This document shows, piece by piece, positions 62,035-64,000 of a stretch of 64,000 nucleotides of DNA. Numbering within the stretch: the first letter of the stretch is position 1; each line of letters starts with the position of its first letter. Under the pieces are notes generated by a model. That model searched no databases. It was not told where the DNA came from and worked only from the letters and a program-made list of their open reading frames with translations. Origin of the DNA: Rotaria sordida (lineage: Eukaryota > Rotifera > Eurotatoria > Philodinida > Philodinidae); assembly GCA_905250125.1 (NCBI GenBank), contig CAJNOL010001440.1:1-64000 (forward strand), in the 5' to 3' direction. The translations under genes and the position numbers were made by a program.

Positions 62035-62850
62035 TATGAAAAGATACTAGTTTACAATAAAAAAAGAATATGATCATGTCTTCACTAGAAACATTAAGAC
62101 GCGTTAAAAAATATAGTTGATTGAAAAGTTAAATTCGGATATAATCTCAGTTTGAGAAACGAATCAAATTCAGGATACTATTTGAAAAGAGCATAATTGG
62201 CTAACTGAGATGATGAATTTCTCTTGAAGAAAAGACATAACAAAGATTGATAGAGACAGGAACTGATGTATTAAAATAACTAATGAAAATGCATACATTT
62301 TATTTACCTTAATAATTTAATGAAATATTATGTTTTTGTGTAAAGAAAATCAAGCTAATATCAGCAGATGCACTTGACGACCTTATTCGAATTTAAATAT
62401 AATGATAATGGCTTAATAAACTGTTCAGATAGACTTTATATATCATATTCAATCCTTTGTTTATACGAAAAAAATATAAGTGAAGTATGTATGATAAAAA
62501 AATGCGGATACAATGAACATTTTATTTTATAGTTTTGACAATATATATTAATAACTCTTTTTTCAAAGAATATATTATAGATGTCACCATAATATGTATT
62601 TCTGACAAAAGTATTCCTCAGATTCAATTTCGTCTATATTGAACTATTCATTACATGAAGACGTCCAACTGGTTTCCAATAACTTTTATTCATTTAATAT
62701 TAAATCTTTTTCAGTCAAAAAATAAAAAAAGCAACTTTCTTTCTTGATCAATTGCTCTTTTTCTCAGTATTAAATAAAAGTCATTGAATATTATATCTTT
62801 TTCAATCAAAAATAAAAACAATTTCTAACCATTATCTATTCGACAAAGAG
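62035..62850. other. Intergenic DNA between divergent genes
   Basis: About 800 bp without coding signal. Two related blocks at about 62670-62735 and 62768-62830 (ATTAAATCTTTTTCAGTCAAAAATA-like versus ATTATATCTTTTTCAATCAAAAATA) form a diverged direct repeat. Confidence 0.45.
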
Positions 62851-62854
62851 AGAA

Positions 62855-64000
62855 AAATGTTGGTTCAGCTGGTCGATCATATACAGGATTTTAAAAAAGT
62901 CTTCTTACTGGTAATAGAACAATAAGTACAGCTGGTGTTAATCCTAGTACATCAACTAGAATAGGACAATCATCATTAATGATTCCAACAGAAAAATTAA
63001 CTGAACTCGATGTGAAAGATATCAAAAGTAATAATTACTTCGACCAATTTAAAAAAGAAAATAAATATGTTCATAGGAACGAAAGAACTTTCACATATTG
63101 TTTATTCAGATGAACGTGGTAAACTTGATATTGTTTCACTTAAGCCTGATAGCATAGAACTAAAGGTTAATTTAAACCCAAATAGCCATGAATAAATTTT
63201 ATTCTTTGACTTTTCTTACAGAAGAAAGTCCACTAAAAATTCCTAAAGTAACACCATTATCATCATCTACTTTAGCTAGTTTGCGTGGTACACCAACTGA
63301 TGGAAAATTAAAACCAAATTATTATAGTAAAAAAAGCAAATATAAAGATGATTCAAATGTTCAATTACCAACGTTAAGGCTCATAAAACTTTTTTGTTTA
63401 ATTAACTATTTTTTTATTTCTGCAGTGGATCAACACGTACACCACTGTCACAAGGTCATTTAAAAACTAGTCGTATAACATCATCAGTACTGAGCGAGTA
63501 ACAACAGTAACCAATGATGAATTAGATAATCCATATGCTGATACAGATACACATAATCAATTTAGAGCTGTGCTGAAATGTGATAAATGTAGACAACCTA
63601 TTGAATGTATTAGTTATTGTATAATAGTATGTGGAACACTTGTTCATCATGAACCAGCTATTACAGCTCTATTACTTATGGATATCATTGAAACAATTGG
63701 AAGAGTTGCTGCATCTCATAGATACGCATGGCAAGAAAATTCAACTGTTGTTGCACTGGCTAATTCAACTAGTACTGCACAACAATTTATTCATTGTGCA
63801 TTTCAACAATAAGTTGCAGATAATATTTCTTATCAATGTTTTCAACAAAATTTTCAGGGTTTGATTCTGATATAAATAAAACCTTGAATAAGGAAACTTT
63901 TTTGTTTTAGATGAAAAATCATTACATACAGTTGCTTTATCATGGAATGATTTTCCAGAATTTAATTCAATTATTGCACCTAAATGGCTTCCTAATATAA
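62855..64000 (+). pseudogene. Decayed UNC80-like gene fragment (NALCN channel complex subunit)
   Basis: Coding blocks in different frames line up as one protein region: GSAGRSYTGF, KSLLTGNRTISTAG, ELSHIVYSDERGKLDIVSLKPD (63077-63165), STLASLRGTPTDGKLKPN (from 63223), then FRAVLKCDKCRQPIE (about 63562 on), TLVHHEPAI, AWQENSTVV, QQFIHCAFQQ and, after a 60-nt intron, EKSLHTVALSWNDFPEFNS at the window end. This resembles UNC80, a large scaffold for the NALCN sodium-leak channel. The copy has a TAA after YTGF, a frame change before ELSHIV, a GC rather than GT donor near 63380, a frame change near 63500 and a TAA after CAFQQ. Introns are retained, so it is not a processed copy; it reads as a decaying duplicate. 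UNC79 was considered; UNC80 fits better from memory. Confidence 0.6.

Noticed and set aside
1-64000. CRISPR arrays, bacterial operons or ribosome binding sites
   Set aside because: The window is intron-bearing eukaryotic DNA; no direct-repeat/spacer array is present.

Overview
The window looks like a piece of an invertebrate nuclear genome, most likely from a bdelloid rotifer. It is strongly AT-rich, and its genes are split by many GT-AG introns of about 50-70 nt plus a few of 0.8-1.9 kb. The gene content is what bdelloids are known for: a pentapeptide-repeat protein with an N-terminal membrane helix and 11-residue helical repeats, an ART/TPR-type multidomain protein, and telomere-like (TGTGGG)n tracts. 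The genus cannot be fixed by reading alone. Gene models were built by hand, joining exons only where donor, acceptor, reading phase and family alignment agreed.

Layout. 1-12.3 kb: mostly empty AT-rich DNA, with an orphan terminal exon (3.2-3.5 kb, +) and a complete stomatin/MEC-2-like gene (8.6-7.4 kb, -). 12.4-14.2 kb: a two-exon gene (+) that I identify as the NHEJ factor XLF/NHEJ1. 18.3-22.3 kb: a four-exon alpha-fucosyltransferase (GT10, +) whose introns carry foldback repeats. 24.0-24.7 kb: a three-exon single-pass membrane protein of unknown function (-). 27.5-28.2 kb: a pogo/Tigger-like non-autonomous transposon. 29.2-33.1 kb: an ART-like/TPR protein (-).

34.3-46.6 kb holds the main object: a TRPM-family cation channel gene (-) that I can follow through 27 exons and 1538 codons. 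It carries two copies of an unfamiliar beta-rich domain, one before the membrane region and one after the TRP box, and an in-frame 36-bp minisatellite. 46.6-51.4 kb is gene-poor and contains an inverted-repeat element of about 830 bp.

51.5-59.9 kb is accessory-type DNA: the pentapeptide-repeat gene interrupted by two in-frame TAG codons (-); a divergent small coiled-coil gene (+) separated from it by a telomere-like foldback; an interstitial (CCCACA)n array abutting a truncated Ulp1-like protease exon; a satellite with a period of about 178 bp; and a small Cys-rich protein. 61.6-62.0 kb: a short coiled-coil protein (-). 62.85-64 kb: a decayed, intron-bearing copy of a gene for UNC80, a subunit of the NALCN channel complex (+).

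No operon logic applies, because these are separate eukaryotic genes. Shared themes are in-frame coding minisatellites in three or four neighbouring genes, decaying gene copies beside intact ones, and recurrent short G-rich/C-rich foldbacks resembling telomere repeat.
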